NCBI GenBank assembly: GCA_022800935.1
Contig: JAAWRH010000014.1
Span: forward strand, 1-64,000
Length of the DNA stretch: 64,000 nt
Reading direction: 5' to 3'
Source: Oscillospiraceae bacterium
GTDB taxonomy: Bacteria > Bacillota > Clostridia > Oscillospirales > Ruminococcaceae
In this document: one piece after another, positions 24,241 through 32,808 of the stretch
How positions within the stretch are numbered: position 1 is the stretch's first letter
How the letters are laid out: each line of letters opens with the position of its first letter
Position numbers and translations under genes: made by a program
Notes under the pieces: model-generated
Told to the model about the DNA's origin: nothing
Database searches by the model: none
Seen by the model: only the letters and a program-made list of their open reading frames with translations

Positions 24241-25593
24241 TCACAGCCCCAGCAATACCTGAGCGATGGAAAAGTACACCACCAGCGCGCAGGCATCCAC
24301 CACCGTCGTGATAAGCGGCGCGGCCATTACCGCCGGGTCCGCCTTACAGGCCTTCGCCAGAATCGGCAGTACCCCGCCTATGGTCTTGGCCAGCACCACC
24401 GTGAACAGCAGCGCTATGGAGACTGTGGCCGCCACCATGGGATTCCCCGGATTGGTGATCAGCAGCCTTAAAAAATTCACAAAGGCCAACGCACATCCCA
24501 CAACCAGGCTGACCCGCGCTTCCTTCCAAAGGACCTTGAGCCCGTCCCTGGCCTCGATCTCGCCAAGGCCCATTCCCCGTATCACCATGGTACTGCTCTG
24601 GGAGCCCGCGTTGCCGCCGGTGTCGGTAATCATGGGGATAAAGGAGACCAGCAGCGGCATGGCCGCAAAGGCGGCCTCATACCGGGTCAGGATAGCCCCG
24701 GTAATCATGGCGGAAAGCATCAGCACCAGCAGCCAGAGGATGCGGTTTTTGGCCAGGGAAAACACCCCGGTTTTCAGGTAAGGGGTCTCGGAGGGCAGCA
24801 TGGCGGCCATCTGCTCCAGGTCTTTGGTGGCCTCCTCGCTGAGGACGTCCACCGCATCGTCAACGGTGACAACCCCCACCAGACGCTTTTCCCCGTCCAC
24901 CACAGGCAGGGCGGTCAGATCGTAACGGGCCAGCAGCAGGGCCGTGGTCTCCCGGTCCTCCCCTGTCTCGGCAAAGACAGGGTCCTCCTCCATCAGCTCG
25001 TCAATCAACTGGTCGTCCCTGGCCAGCAGAAGCCGCTTCATGGACACGCTCCCCATCAGCTCCCGCCGGGAGCCGATGATATAGCAGACATCCAGATTGT
25101 CCCGTTCCTCACATCTCTGCCGCACCCTGGCAATGGCCTCGCCCACGGTCATGCCCGCCTTCAGCTCCACAAACTCGGCGGTCATGATGCTCCCCGCCGA
25201 GTCCTCCGGGTAGTTGAGGAATTTGTTGATGGTCTCCCGTGTGGCCCTGCTGGTGTTGCGCAGAATCCGCTTGACCACCCCCGCGGGCATCTCCTCCAGC
25301 AGGTCCACCGCGTCGTCCACCGGCAGGAATTCCATCATCTCCGCCAGCTCCCCGTCCCCTGCCATGGAGGCAATGAGCTGCACGTCCTCCCCCTCCAGGT
25401 AGGTGAACACCTGGGCGGCCTGTTCCTTCCCCAGCATACGGAAAACCGCCGCCTTGGCCCTGCGGGGCAGCTCCTCGATCAACTGGGCGATGTCCACCGG
25501 GTCCAGCTCCCGCAGCTGTTCCCGTAGCTCCGTGGTGTTGCCGGAAAGGGCCAGCTCTCTGGCCTCCTCAATCCATTTCTGGTTTTCATACAT
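24241..25593 (-). CDS. mgtE: Magnesium transporter MgtE
   Basis: 450 aa, full-length MgtE channel. N-terminal superhelical domain (about 1-125), paired CBS domains (about 130-250) that sense cytoplasmic Mg2+, and five membrane helices (about 280-450) with the signature TDTGGNAGSQSS (about 323-334) and a pore-lining Asp in TTVVDA of the last helix. GGAGGTAATTACC precedes the ATG. The 463-base region upstream holds a promoter and a terminated structured RNA but no recognisable M-box riboswitch. Confidence 0.95.
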   Translation of the reverse strand: MYENQKWIEEARELALSGNTTELREQLRELDPVDIAQLIEELPRRAKAAVFRMLGKEQAAQVFTYLEGEDVQLIASMAGDGELAEMMEFLPVDDAVDLLEEMPAGVVKRILRNTSRATRETINKFLNYPEDSAGSIMTAEFVELKAGMTVGEAIARVRQRCEERDNLDVCYIIGSRRELMGSVSMKRLLLARDDQLIDELMEEDPVFAETGEDRETTALLLARYDLTALPVVDGEKRLVGVVTVDDAVDVLSEEATKDLEQMAAMLPSETPYLKTGVFSLAKNRILWLLVLMLSAMITGAILTRYEAAFAAMPLLVSFIPMITDTGGNAGSQSSTMVIRGMGLGEIEARDGLKVLWKEARVSLVVGCALAFVNFLRLLITNPGNPMVAATVSIALLFTVVLAKTIGGVLPILAKACKADPAVMAAPLITTVVDACALVVYFSIAQVLLGL

Positions 25594-25724
25594 GGTAATT
25601 ACCTCCTCCTGTTTTCAGGCAGGAAGCAGGCGCAGTCCCAAAACCCGGACAGAGCGCAAAAAAACCGCACGGCACGCCCTCCGGCCAAAGCGGGCCGGTC
25701 CCGGCGTCCCATACGGACAGAAAA

Positions 25725-25938
25725 GGCCGCAAAGCGTCTTCGCGGCCCATAAAAACACCGCGAAAATTTATTTGACAGAGGTCCCCCGCCAGGCGGCCCT
25801 CCGGCCCGATTCTGCCCGCGCCATAGAGCGGGTTTCAGACAGCAAGCTCCTACTTCGAGCGGTTATGTCCACCTGTGGTTTCCCTCCTTATCGGGTCAAT
25901 TCAATAAAATACCGGAAAGGCCGAAATTCCCTTCCGGC
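25725..25938 (-). ncRNA. Candidate structured RNA or terminated leader upstream of mgtE
   Basis: Transcription from the promoter at 25945-25973 would give about 215 bases ending at a terminator stem GGCCGC / GCGGCC (25725-25747) followed by TTTT, well before mgtE. Inside are a 5' hairpin (CCGGAA...TTTCCGG) and a CCCGC/GCGGG hairpin around 25815-25833. The length fits an independent small RNA of 6S size or a transcription-attenuated leader. It does not match the M-box riboswitch core that I can recall. No gene is seen in the rest of 25594-26056. Confidence 0.4.
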
Positions 25939-25944
25939 CCTTCC

Positions 25945-25973
25945 AGTATACCACTGTATTTCCCGAAATTCAA
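25945..25973 (-). promoter_or_regulatory. Promoter of the RNA/mgtE leader
   Basis: Minus strand: TTGAAT (25968-25973), 17-base spacer, TATACT (25945-25950). Confidence 0.65.
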
Positions 25974-26056
25974 CTGTTTTTTCGGATTTTTTAAGTTTTT
26001 CCAATGCAATCGGTGAACAACTCCCTGTTTCGTGAGGATACGCCGGGAATCGCCTC

Positions 26057-27166
26057 TTATCGCCGGATTCTGCCCCCATACCATCCGAGGATTCCCTGAA
26101 ACAGAACCCGATACCCCCGGCTGGTCTCCTCCAAAAGCTGGAAGCGGTCCCCAGGGCGGACGGCGGGATGAAAGTCCGTCTCGTCGCCGGAGCACAGCCG
26201 CCCCTTCCCGTCCATGTAGAGCATCCCGTCGGAAACCCAGAGGGTCCTCCCGGTGGCAATCTGGCGGCAGAGGGTAAAATCCCCCATATGGTCCAGCTTT
26301 TCCACAAGCTGGCGGTCCCTTCCCCAGACAATGGAGACAGGCTCGACGCTCTCCTCCTGGGCGTCCAGGGCAGTGACCCAGGGAAAGGGACTTTCATAGA
26401 CAAAGGACATCTGCTCCGGGTCTCCGTCCTGCATGATAAGGGCGTTGAGCTGTCCATAGTGCTTTATCGCCATGCCGCCGTCGATGGAGCAGATGTTCTG
26501 CTCCCGGCTGACACAGGGGTTTTGATTCACCAGGTTGTCCCTTCCGTAAATGGATACTGGCCAATGGCCCACCACTACCATTTTGGGGAAGGAAAGGCCC
26601 TGGGCCATAAAATCGTCGTTTTTGCGGCACTGCCACGCCTGCTGCTCCTCCAGGGGGGCGGCGGTCAACCCGGCGTGGACAAAGATGAGCTTTTCGCTTT
26701 CCAGGATGTGGGGCCAGCCCCTCAAGAAGTTTAATTCCTGGGGGAAGCGGTCCAGGAGGGCCTTGCGCCACCGGACTAGGTCCATGGTTTCGTTGATGGG
26801 GAAGTCTATCTCCCGGCTCATCTGGTGGAGAATTCCCTGGGCGCGGTCCCTGCGGAGCAGATAGCTCATGAGAGTTTCACCGTTTTCGCGGGTAAAGTCC
26901 TCAAAGATGTCCTCATAGAGGATGTCCACATTTCCGACGACCTTGTAAACTGTATGGGTTTGGGAGAGCCCCAGCAGAAAGCGGATGGTTTCCAGGCTTT
27001 GGGTCCCCTTTTCCAGAACATCCCCCACCAGGACCAGAATGTCATCGGGGCAAAAGGACACCTTTTTCAGCAGGGCTTTGAAAACATCCAAACACCCGTG
27101 GATGTCGCTGACGGCGACAACCCGCCGCCCCTTGGGAAAGGATACGCGCTGGATAACGGCGTTCAT
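26057..27166 (-). CDS. Metallophosphoesterase (PPP-type serine/threonine phosphatase family)
   Basis: 369 aa. The calcineurin-like metal motifs are present in order: SDIHGCLD (about 20-27), GDVLEKG (about 48-54), GNVD (in place of GNHE, about 78-81), FVHAGL (about 162-167) and VVGHWP (about 199-204). The C-terminal third (about 280-369) is an SH3-like strand-rich extension with no catalytic motif. The protein substrate is unknown. It follows the MATE gene by 37 bases on the same strand. Confidence 0.85.
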   Translation of the reverse strand: MNAVIQRVSFPKGRRVVAVSDIHGCLDVFKALLKKVSFCPDDILVLVGDVLEKGTQSLETIRFLLGLSQTHTVYKVVGNVDILYEDIFEDFTRENGETLMSYLLRRDRAQGILHQMSREIDFPINETMDLVRWRKALLDRFPQELNFLRGWPHILESEKLIFVHAGLTAAPLEEQQAWQCRKNDDFMAQGLSFPKMVVVGHWPVSIYGRDNLVNQNPCVSREQNICSIDGGMAIKHYGQLNALIMQDGDPEQMSFVYESPFPWVTALDAQEESVEPVSIVWGRDRQLVEKLDHMGDFTLCRQIATGRTLWVSDGMLYMDGKGRLCSGDETDFHPAVRPGDRFQLLEETSRGYRVLFQGILGWYGGRIRR

Positions 27167-27203
27167 GGCTACACCCTCGCTCCTTCACAAAATTAAGCTG
27201 CCG

Positions 27204-28598
27204 TCAGGCCTTGGCCGCCGCTTCCTTCGACTCGTCATCCACCAGCCTGGAGTTGGCCAAATGCGCTTTCTTATAGTATATCATCGTCAGGGCGCTGCAC
27301 ACAAACCACCCCGCCGGATACCCCATGGCAATGGGGATGATCTCGTTGCGGATAAAGTTCGCCATAATATACAGGTAAACCTGCCTGAAGCAGACAAAGG
27401 ACAGCAGCATAATCACCATCGGCACCTTGCCGTTGCCGGACCCCCGCAGCGCGCCGGAATAAATCTGGTTGAAGCAGCACAACACATAGAAGGGGGACAA
27501 CCACCGCAGCAGCATCACCCCGTAATCCACCACCTCCGGCTTGCTGTTGAAAAAGGCCACCAGCTGGGGGGTAAAGATCAGCACCGGCACCATCAGTGTC
27601 ACCACCGAGGCCATCGCAATCATCAGCGCGGTGCGGATGCCCTTTTGGGCCCGCTCTACATTGTTGACCCCCAGGTTCTGCCCCACAAAGGTGGTGGAGG
27701 CCAGGGCCAGGGACTGCATGGGCAGCATGATAAACTGGTCAATTTTGGAGTACGCCGTCCAGCCCGACATACAGTCCGCGCCAAAGTAGTTGATATAGGA
27801 CTGTACAAAGACGTTAGAGAAGGAGGTTACCGCCATCTGAATGGCCGCCGGTATCCCCACCTTGACAATCTTGGAGAGCATCTTCAGGCTGATCCGCAGG
27901 TCCCGTATCACCAGCTTGACGCAGGAGTTGCTGCGCATCAGGGTAATCATCACCAGGGTGGCGGAGGTACACTGGGCAATCACCGTCGCCAGCGCCACGC
28001 CCTCAACCCCCATGTGCAGCCCCAGCACAAACACCAGGTCCAGGATGGTGTTGAGCACCGCGGAGACCATCAGGAAATAAAAGGGCCGCTTGGTATCCCC
28101 CACCGCGTTGAGGATGCCGGTTCCGATGTTATAGAGCATCAACCCGATGACCCCGGAAAAGTAGATGGTCAAATATCTGGTGGATTCCGGTATCACCTCC
28201 GCAGGGGTCTTCATAAAGTTGAGGGTAAAGGGCAGCAGCTTAATCCCCAAAACCGAGAAAATCACCGCCAGGATCAGCGTCATGACAATGGCAGTATGTA
28301 CCGTGTCGTGGACCTCCTTTTCCCGGCCCGCGCCGAAGTACTGGGCAATCACCACCCCGGCCCCGCTGGAAAGACCCATAAAAAACCCGATGAGCATATT
28401 GATCACCGGCCCCACCGAGCCCACCGCCGAAAAGGCCTCGTTGCTGACATAGTTGCCCACCACCCAGGTGTCAACGGTGTTGTAAAGCTGCTGAAAAATA
28501 TTGCCTATGAGAAGGGGGAATGCGAACCGGATCAGGTGCCGAACGATGTTCCCCTCTGTCATGCGGACCTCATGCTTCTTGACTGCTGTCATTTTCAT
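27204..28598 (-). CDS. MATE family multidrug/metabolite exporter
   Basis: 464 aa with twelve membrane helices in two bundles, typical of the DinF/NorM superfamily. Typical segments: FAFPLLIGNIFQQLYNTVDTW split around helix 1, GAGVVIAQYFGAGRE, and the second-half match FVGQNLGVNNVERAQKGI. Drives Na+ or H+ antiport of cationic compounds; substrate unknown. ATG 28598 follows AAAGGA. Confidence 0.9.
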   Translation of the reverse strand: MKMTAVKKHEVRMTEGNIVRHLIRFAFPLLIGNIFQQLYNTVDTWVVGNYVSNEAFSAVGSVGPVINMLIGFFMGLSSGAGVVIAQYFGAGREKEVHDTVHTAIVMTLILAVIFSVLGIKLLPFTLNFMKTPAEVIPESTRYLTIYFSGVIGLMLYNIGTGILNAVGDTKRPFYFLMVSAVLNTILDLVFVLGLHMGVEGVALATVIAQCTSATLVMITLMRSNSCVKLVIRDLRISLKMLSKIVKVGIPAAIQMAVTSFSNVFVQSYINYFGADCMSGWTAYSKIDQFIMLPMQSLALASTTFVGQNLGVNNVERAQKGIRTALMIAMASVVTLMVPVLIFTPQLVAFFNSKPEVVDYGVMLLRWLSPFYVLCCFNQIYSGALRGSGNGKVPMVIMLLSFVCFRQVYLYIMANFIRNEIIPIAMGYPAGWFVCSALTMIYYKKAHLANSRLVDDESKEAAAKA

Positions 28599-28813
28599 CC
28601 CGTTCCTTTGTATTTTGATATTGATTATCGTATGCACAAATACATCGCACCTACTATTATACTTCAAATATCCCCTGAGGAAATGGATGAAATGTATAAA
28701 CGGATACGGCCTTTTTATAATATTGTACTTTCTTCCCCTCTGAAAGGCAAAGTTTAGTTAAAAAAGCAGCCAAAAATTAGTTGAACTGCACACAAGAATA
28801 CTTTGTATACCAA

Positions 28814-28842
28814 AAGACCGGCCGCGTTTTGCGGCCGGTCTT
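28814..28842 (-). terminator. Terminator of the YtrABC-like operon
   Basis: Perfect 12-bp stem AAGACCGGCCGC / GCGGCCGGTCTT with a 5-base loop, followed by TTTGG on the minus strand. Confidence 0.8.
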
Positions 28843-28862
28843 CCACGGTGTGTATTCTACTG

Positions 28863-31082
28863 TCAGAATTCATCCGCCAGATACCGGACAACATACCGGT
28901 CATCGGTGCAGATGATGAGCTTTTTCTCTTCCTCCCACGGCTGATCCTTGTCCATGCTGATTCGTACCTGGGGCAGCAGCTTCTTCAGCTCAGCCGGAGA
29001 CAGTTCTTTGATATATAATTCATCGTCGTATTCCTCCAGTTTGGAGGAAATTGTACTGAGTACCTCTGTTATACTCTCAGGGCTTTCCTGATAGTTAATG
29101 AAGTGCTTTTGATTAAATGCGGTGCAATTCAAAAACCTTGTACTATTGGTGACAACCGCCTTTTTCACATTGGAAAGGTCCGGCTCCAGCAGTTCCCCAT
29201 AACCGTATTCCTCCAGCAGTCCGACAGTTTTGGCAAAGCTTTCATACACCGGCACGATTCCGGATATGAAGCACAGATCGTCTGAGGGCATTTCCTTCGC
29301 ATCGGGATAGCTGTAAAAAATCCACGCGATGGGTGTCTCTGTTTCCCGGCAGAAGGTTTCAGTCCCTGTGGCAATGAATTCAGCGCGCAGGGTGTCAATC
29401 AGGCGGCGGAATTTTGCGCTGTCCTGCCCCAGAGTAGGGTACTCCTTCTCCCGCAGCTGTAAGCTGTCCTGCACCGCCAGCCTGCCCCACCGTTCTTCAT
29501 AATCCGGGCTAAACAGAGGGATGGCCTGGCAAAGCATCTCCTCCTGTCCGTACAGGCGGAGTATCTCGTCGATGGCAGCCGTATCATAGGTGTAATATTG
29601 CCGCGACACACTCTTTCCGTTTTTCATATGATAGTTAAAATCCAATCCTATATTGGCCTTGCTGTTATCACTTCTCCAATACCCCCAGCTTCTTTGATTG
29701 TTCTCCTCAATAATAAGCCGGTGAATACTGGAAATCCGCCGGATATTCTCCTCCAAACACACGTCCAGCCAGGTTCCATGCCATCTATATCCCTCTCCTT
29801 CCCGCCACTGTTGATATTCCTCTGCCGTTGGAAACTCTCTCACCTCCGACAAGCCGGAGTAAAGGACGTTATACCTGGAAACCGTAATTTTTTCAATCCG
29901 GGAGGGGTCCGGAAGATAATCCTCCACCACCGTTTCGCTGTACAGGATAACCCCTCCGGTTACTGCGGCCATTATCCCAAAGACCGCTCCGGTGCGGATA
30001 AACCATTGCTTCATCCCATGGAGGCCCCTTTTCAAAACCGCCTCCACAACGGCAAAGGCCAGCGCGCCGGTGATAGCCGAAAAAAGTATCTGACAAATCC
30101 ATTTATCCCTTTCAACGTTGAGGGAAAGGCTATTGGTCAGCATCAACCCAAAAAAGAATCCGCACACCAATGTCACCGCCCCACAGAGCAGATGCTCAAG
30201 TACGGGGAGGCGGTTGAGGGTTCCGGACATTTCGCCCTTTCGGCGCCGGACAAAGTAAAACGCCAGGGCGTACAGCACACAACCAATCAACAGCCATAGC
30301 AGGATATAAGGAACATTTTCCCATATCCCTTCCCTCAAGTCAGAATCAAACCAAAAAAGGTGTTGGGACATTGCTATTCCGGGAACAAGCAAAAATGCGT
30401 CAACATGTATGAAATCTCCATACCTCACACCATCTGCAAATACGTGAATAAAATTCTCCAGTACAGACCAAAACGCTATGGGAAGCCCCGCTATCAGCAC
30501 GGAAAAGATAACACTGTCAAAGGTAGCCCCGGTGCAGACAGCACAGAGCGTGACAATGGCCATTGCGCTAAACATGGTCATCATCAGCAGCAGAAAATCC
30601 CAGGCCAGCAAAAGGGGATGAATAGGAAGGGGATAGCGGACCACCGCAGCGGCCAGAGGGAGCAGCAGATACCCCAGCAGCAGCGGAACCGCCATAATGG
30701 TAAACCCGGCAGCGGTCCACACCCCCAAAAGCCCCCTGCGGGAGATTGGCAAAGCGTGGTACATATCCGAGGCCCTCCGGTTGTGAAGGGGACGAAGTAT
30801 GGCGCAGACGGTCAGTACCGGCGCAAGCACTACATAGAAGCTCAGGTACATGGCGGTGCTGTCCCCATGTATATTGGCCGCCCCATACATTAACATGGGG
30901 GCAATGGGACTACCTCCCACTGTAGTTCCTCCTGACCTGGTAAACATTTCAATCCCCGACATAAGGGGCACCATAATCAGGGTAACTGCCGTGTACAGGA
31001 AAAACAGCCCCAGATTGCTTTTCAGGGTGGAGCGGTACAGCCGGAAAAAGCGCTGTTTAAAAGATAATGTTGTTGTAGTCAT
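28863..31082 (-). CDS. ABC transporter permease (YtrC-like, large extracellular or soluble C-terminus)
   Basis: 739 aa. Several hydrophobic helices in the first 400 residues (for example about 20-40, 75-95, 120-145, 160-190, 200-225, 275-295, 315-335, 370-390), then a long mostly soluble region (about 400-739) with no motif I know. The fused-length permease next to a GntR regulator and an ATPase matches ABC-2-type exporters of the Ytr-like, wall-antibiotic-responsive class. ATG 31082 follows GGAGGTCGGCT and overlaps the ATPase gene by 26 bases. Confidence 0.75.
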   Translation of the reverse strand: MTTTTLSFKQRFFRLYRSTLKSNLGLFFLYTAVTLIMVPLMSGIEMFTRSGGTTVGGSPIAPMLMYGAANIHGDSTAMYLSFYVVLAPVLTVCAILRPLHNRRASDMYHALPISRRGLLGVWTAAGFTIMAVPLLLGYLLLPLAAAVVRYPLPIHPLLLAWDFLLLMMTMFSAMAIVTLCAVCTGATFDSVIFSVLIAGLPIAFWSVLENFIHVFADGVRYGDFIHVDAFLLVPGIAMSQHLFWFDSDLREGIWENVPYILLWLLIGCVLYALAFYFVRRRKGEMSGTLNRLPVLEHLLCGAVTLVCGFFFGLMLTNSLSLNVERDKWICQILFSAITGALAFAVVEAVLKRGLHGMKQWFIRTGAVFGIMAAVTGGVILYSETVVEDYLPDPSRIEKITVSRYNVLYSGLSEVREFPTAEEYQQWREGEGYRWHGTWLDVCLEENIRRISSIHRLIIEENNQRSWGYWRSDNSKANIGLDFNYHMKNGKSVSRQYYTYDTAAIDEILRLYGQEEMLCQAIPLFSPDYEERWGRLAVQDSLQLREKEYPTLGQDSAKFRRLIDTLRAEFIATGTETFCRETETPIAWIFYSYPDAKEMPSDDLCFISGIVPVYESFAKTVGLLEEYGYGELLEPDLSNVKKAVVTNSTRFLNCTAFNQKHFINYQESPESITEVLSTISSKLEEYDDELYIKELSPAELKKLLPQVRISMDKDQPWEEEKKLIICTDDRYVVRYLADEF

Positions 31083-31956
31083 AGCCGACCTCCTCCATTT
31101 CGTGGATGAATACTTCCTCCAGGGTAAGGGGCAGGGCCTCCGCAAAGACGGGCCGGAACTCCTCCAGCCGCTTGAGCACCTCCTGGCTGTTGCCCCGCAC
31201 CACCATGCTCAGCAGACTCCCCCGCTTTTCGTACTGCATCACCTGGATGCCGGTCAGCTCCGTGACCTCCCGCTCCGGCTGAAAGGCCGCCTGCACCTTG
31301 CAGAAGCCCAGCTTCACCTCGTCCAGCTCCCTGGAGAACAGAATGTTTCCGTTGTACAGCAGCCCCACATGGTCGCACAGGTCCTCCAGCTCCCGCAGGT
31401 TGTGGGAGCTGATGATGACGGTCATCTTCCTCTCGGCCACCTCGTCGGCCAGCAGCCGCCGGACCGCCCCCCGCATCACCGGGTCTAGGCCGTCAAAGGC
31501 CTCGTCCAACAGCAGGTATTTGCACCGGGCGGAAAGGGCCAGCAGAATGGCCGCCTGGCGCTGCATCCCCTTGGAAAAGGTGTTGAGCCGCACCTTATTG
31601 CCGATGGGGAAGATGCCGCACAGCTTTTTGTAGTACTCCCAGTCCCATCCCGAATACTGCCCGGCATAAAAATGGGCCATGTCCTCCATGGTAGACTGGG
31701 GAAAGAAATACAGCTCGTCCGGGACAAAGAACAGGCTGTCCTTCAGCTTTTCGTTTTCATAGGTGTCCTCTCCCCCGATCCGCACCCTGCCCCCGTCGGG
31801 GTAATACACCCCGGCCAGCAGCCGCAGGAAGGTGGACTTCCCCGAACCGTTGGTCCCCACCAGCCCGTAGACGGACCCCTCCTCCACCGAGGCGTTCATG
31901 GCCCGCAGGGCGGTTGTCTCCCCAAACCGTTTTACCAGTTCTATCGCTTGGATCAT
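31057..31956 (-). CDS. ABC transporter ATP-binding protein (YtrB-like)
   Basis: 299 aa. Walker A GTNGSGKST (about 37-45), signature-region FSKGMQRQ, Walker B YLLLDEAFDGLDP and H-loop SSHNLRE; C-terminal extension (about 215-299) as in ABC-2 exporters. Its start overlaps the GntR stop (ATGA), and its end overlaps the permease start, so the three genes are tightly coupled. Confidence 0.9.
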   Translation of the reverse strand: MIQAIELVKRFGETTALRAMNASVEEGSVYGLVGTNGSGKSTFLRLLAGVYYPDGGRVRIGGEDTYENEKLKDSLFFVPDELYFFPQSTMEDMAHFYAGQYSGWDWEYYKKLCGIFPIGNKVRLNTFSKGMQRQAAILLALSARCKYLLLDEAFDGLDPVMRGAVRRLLADEVAERKMTVIISSHNLRELEDLCDHVGLLYNGNILFSRELDEVKLGFCKVQAAFQPEREVTELTGIQVMQYEKRGSLLSMVVRGNSQEVLKRLEEFRPVFAEALPLTLEEVFIHEMEEVGYDYNNIIF

Positions 31957-32339
31957 TTGGCTTCCTCCTCTCCCGCACCGCCGGACAGGCTGTCCGCCAC
32001 GGTTTGCAGGATTTCCTCCTTGTCAACCCCCGCCTTCAGGCATTGGGACGCCGCCGCCCTCAGATGGTCCAGCGTCTCCCTCCGGCGGCGCTCCCGGACC
32101 AGGGGGTCGGGGGAGATAAAGCTCCCCTTCCCGCTGACGCTGTAGATGACCTTATCCCGCTCCAGCTCCTGATAGGCTTTCTGGACCGTGTTGGGGTTTA
32201 CCCCCAGCTCCCTGGCCAGGCTGCGCACCGACGGAAGCTGCATCTGGGGCGGATAGACCTCCATCAGCACCAGCTCAGTGATCTTCGCCTTCAGCTGCTC
32301 ATAGATGGGACGGCGGTCCTGTACATCCAGTATTATCAT
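31953..32339 (-). CDS. GntR family repressor (YtrA subfamily)
   Basis: 128 aa, short GntR of the YtrA type: winged helix (about 10-75) with QLPSVRSLARELGVNPNTVQKAYQEL split over its recognition helix, then a short helical dimerisation tail. YtrA-type repressors bind the promoter of their own ABC operon and respond to cell-wall antibiotics. A perfect inverted repeat at 32369-32395 just before the gene is the likely operator. ATG 32339 has AAAGGAGCGGAG upstream. Confidence 0.88.
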   Translation of the reverse strand: MIILDVQDRRPIYEQLKAKITELVLMEVYPPQMQLPSVRSLARELGVNPNTVQKAYQELERDKVIYSVSGKGSFISPDPLVRERRRRETLDHLRAAASQCLKAGVDKEEILQTVADSLSGGAGEEEAK

Positions 32340-32368
32340 CTCCGCTCCTTTCCGTTCCACAACGTATT

Positions 32369-32395
32369 AACTGTACTAAATCGATTAATACAGTT
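32369..32395. promoter_or_regulatory. Operator of the YtrABC-like operon
   Basis: Inverted repeat AACTGTA-N13-TACAGTT; a second interleaved pair GTATTAA / TTAATAC overlaps it. It covers the transcription start region of the operon, ideal for a GntR repressor. Confidence 0.65.
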
Positions 32396-32397
32396 GC

Positions 32398-32426
32398 ATT
32401 ATAGCACCGCAGTGAACAGATGTCAA
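32398..32426 (-). promoter_or_regulatory. Consensus promoter of the YtrABC-like operon
   Basis: Minus strand: exact TTGACA (32421-32426), 17-base spacer, exact TATAAT (32398-32403). A full-consensus promoter agrees with tight repression. The rest of the 469-base gap to pcrA holds a possible plus-strand TATAAT at 32673-32678 for pcrA and no gene. Confidence 0.8.
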
Positions 32427-32808
32427 GTGTTTTCTGTTTCATCATCCGCAAAAGGGGAGTGACCGGGTGCTCTTCGGCTGAGATGTCCGGAGGCATAAGG
32501 TCTTTTTTAACGCATTAATCTTCAGCTAGGCTTTTCTGCAAAAACCCCTTGTCTATTGTCAAACCGCCCAAACTTTTGGAAAAAAGAGGCGTAAACTGCT
32601 TCAAACTGCTGAACTTTACAAAAAAATACCGAATTTATCGTTCAAACTGGTGCAGAAAAGGGAAAAAGATGCTATAATAATAGATAGTTAGAGTGAAAAC
32701 GGCGTATGACAGCCCTGCTATAGAATAGAGCTTCATACCTGCCGCTGTGAGGAGGACCCTAATTCTGAGGTTGGGCTCAGGTTTTGATGAGTGGACGGAG
32801 GATTAAAA

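Noticed and set aside
25594-25900. M-box (ykoK) Mg2+ riboswitch before mgtE
   Set aside because: The recognisable M-box core elements are not present; only a generic structured leader with terminator is supported.
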